This document shows positions 5,554 to 5,975 of a stretch of DNA of 5,975 bases, piece by piece. The stretch comes from Nitrospirota bacterium. GTDB taxonomy: Bacteria > Nitrospirota > Thermodesulfovibrionia > Thermodesulfovibrionales > JdFR-85. Positions within the stretch are counted from its first letter, which is position 1, and every line of letters begins with the position of its first letter. The stretch is taken from contig JAADGU010000086.1 in NCBI GenBank assembly GCA_013152195.1, positions 1 to 5,975 of the forward strand, read 5' to 3'. The notes below the pieces were generated by a model. That model ran no database searches and was not told the origin of the DNA. It saw only the letters and a program-made list of their open reading frames with translations. Position numbers and translations under genes: made by a program.

Positions 5554-5975
5554 ATGGAAATCACGGCAGTAAGGCTTGAGATTCCTGACGGGTGCAATAT
5601 CATTCTTGGCCAGACACATTTCATCAAGACCGCTGAAGACCTTTACGAGATCATGGTGACCTCTGTGCCACAGGCAAGATTCGGCCTCGCCTTTACAGAG
5701 GCATCAGGGCCGTGTCTTATACGCACCGAAGGCAATGAACCCGCGCTGACAGAGGTGTGCATAAAAAACCTCCAGGCCATCGGCGCAGGCCATGTATTCT
5801 GCATACTCATGAGGGATGCCTTCCCTGTTAATGTCCTGAACCAGATAAAGAACTGTCAGGAGGTCTGCGGGATATTCTGTGCTACAGCCAATCCCCTTGA
5901 GGTCGTTGTTGCCGCTACAGGACAGGGCAGGGGTGTGCTTGGAGTGATTGACGGGGCCTCGCCAAAAGGTGTGGA
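5554..5975 (+). CDS. Adenosine-specific kinase family protein (PF04008), partial at the right edge
   Basis: The frame is open to the window end and gives 140 residues. The family usually has about 160-165, so roughly 20-25 C-terminal residues are missing. Recognisable conserved blocks are GQTHFIKT (19-26), FGLAFTEASG (43-52), IGAGHVF (76-82), FPVNVLN (90-96), FCATANP (108-114) and GQGRGVLGVIDG (123-134). The family was named from an archaeal structure (Pyrobaculum) with adenosine and nucleotide ligands and is thought to phosphorylate adenosine, a purine-salvage role; it is not related to the ribokinase-type adenosine kinase. No signal peptide or membrane segment is present, so it is a cytoplasmic protein. 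It is transcribed away from the DUF4390-ntrYX operon, and nothing in the sequence shows a functional link with it. The family call is by recognition of the motifs; enzymatic activity is inferred. Confidence 0.88.
   Translation, partial: MEITAVRLEIPDGCNIILGQTHFIKTAEDLYEIMVTSVPQARFGLAFTEASGPCLIRTEGNEPALTEVCIKNLQAIGAGHVFCILMRDAFPVNVLNQIKNCQEVCGIFCATANPLEVVVAATGQGRGVLGVIDGASPKGV

Overview
The window is ordinary bacterial chromosome of roughly 50% GC. Four protein genes and two RNA genes lie on the minus strand, and one protein gene diverges on the plus strand at the right edge. No mobile element, CRISPR array or phage gene is visible. The NtrY/NtrX pair, the DUF4390 neighbour and the adenosine-specific kinase family member suggest a Nitrospirota or deltaproteobacterial-type anaerobe. 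That placement is a low-to-moderate-confidence inference from how the proteins read, not from a search.

Layout from left to right. Positions 1-1055 (minus) hold the N-terminal 351 residues of DnaX, the gamma/tau clamp-loader subunit of DNA polymerase III, cut by the window edge. Just upstream of it come the SRP RNA (ffs, about 1101-1217) and a tRNA-Ser(GGA) (1260-1349). An extended -10 promoter at 1397-1405 is placed to transcribe tRNA-Ser, ffs and dnaX together. The order tRNA-Ser, SRP RNA, dnaX resembles the arrangement in Bacillus, where tadA is inserted.

Positions 1441-1498 hold a 12-bp perfect inverted repeat starting 7 nt after the ntrX stop, with an inner T-tract hairpin. It probably marks the 3' end of the second transcription unit. 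That unit, read leftward from about 5453, is a secreted DUF4390 protein (5410-4841), the sensor kinase NtrY (4844-2898, ATGA overlap with the previous gene) and the sigma-54-dependent response regulator NtrX (2840-1506). Together they make a membrane-to-promoter signalling relay: a periplasmic input, a HAMP-PAS-histidine kinase, and a receiver-AAA+-Fis activator. The signal is unknown.

From 5554 to the right edge (plus) lies a partial gene of the adenosine-specific kinase family (PF04008). Its putative promoter overlaps the -10 element of the DUF4390-ntrY-ntrX promoter, so the two units may compete for polymerase.

No clearly new system is present. The points most worth following are the DUF4390-NtrYX coupling, a one-residue gap in a conserved AAA+ helix of NtrX, the long pairing that extends the SRP RNA helix, and the overlapping divergent promoters.
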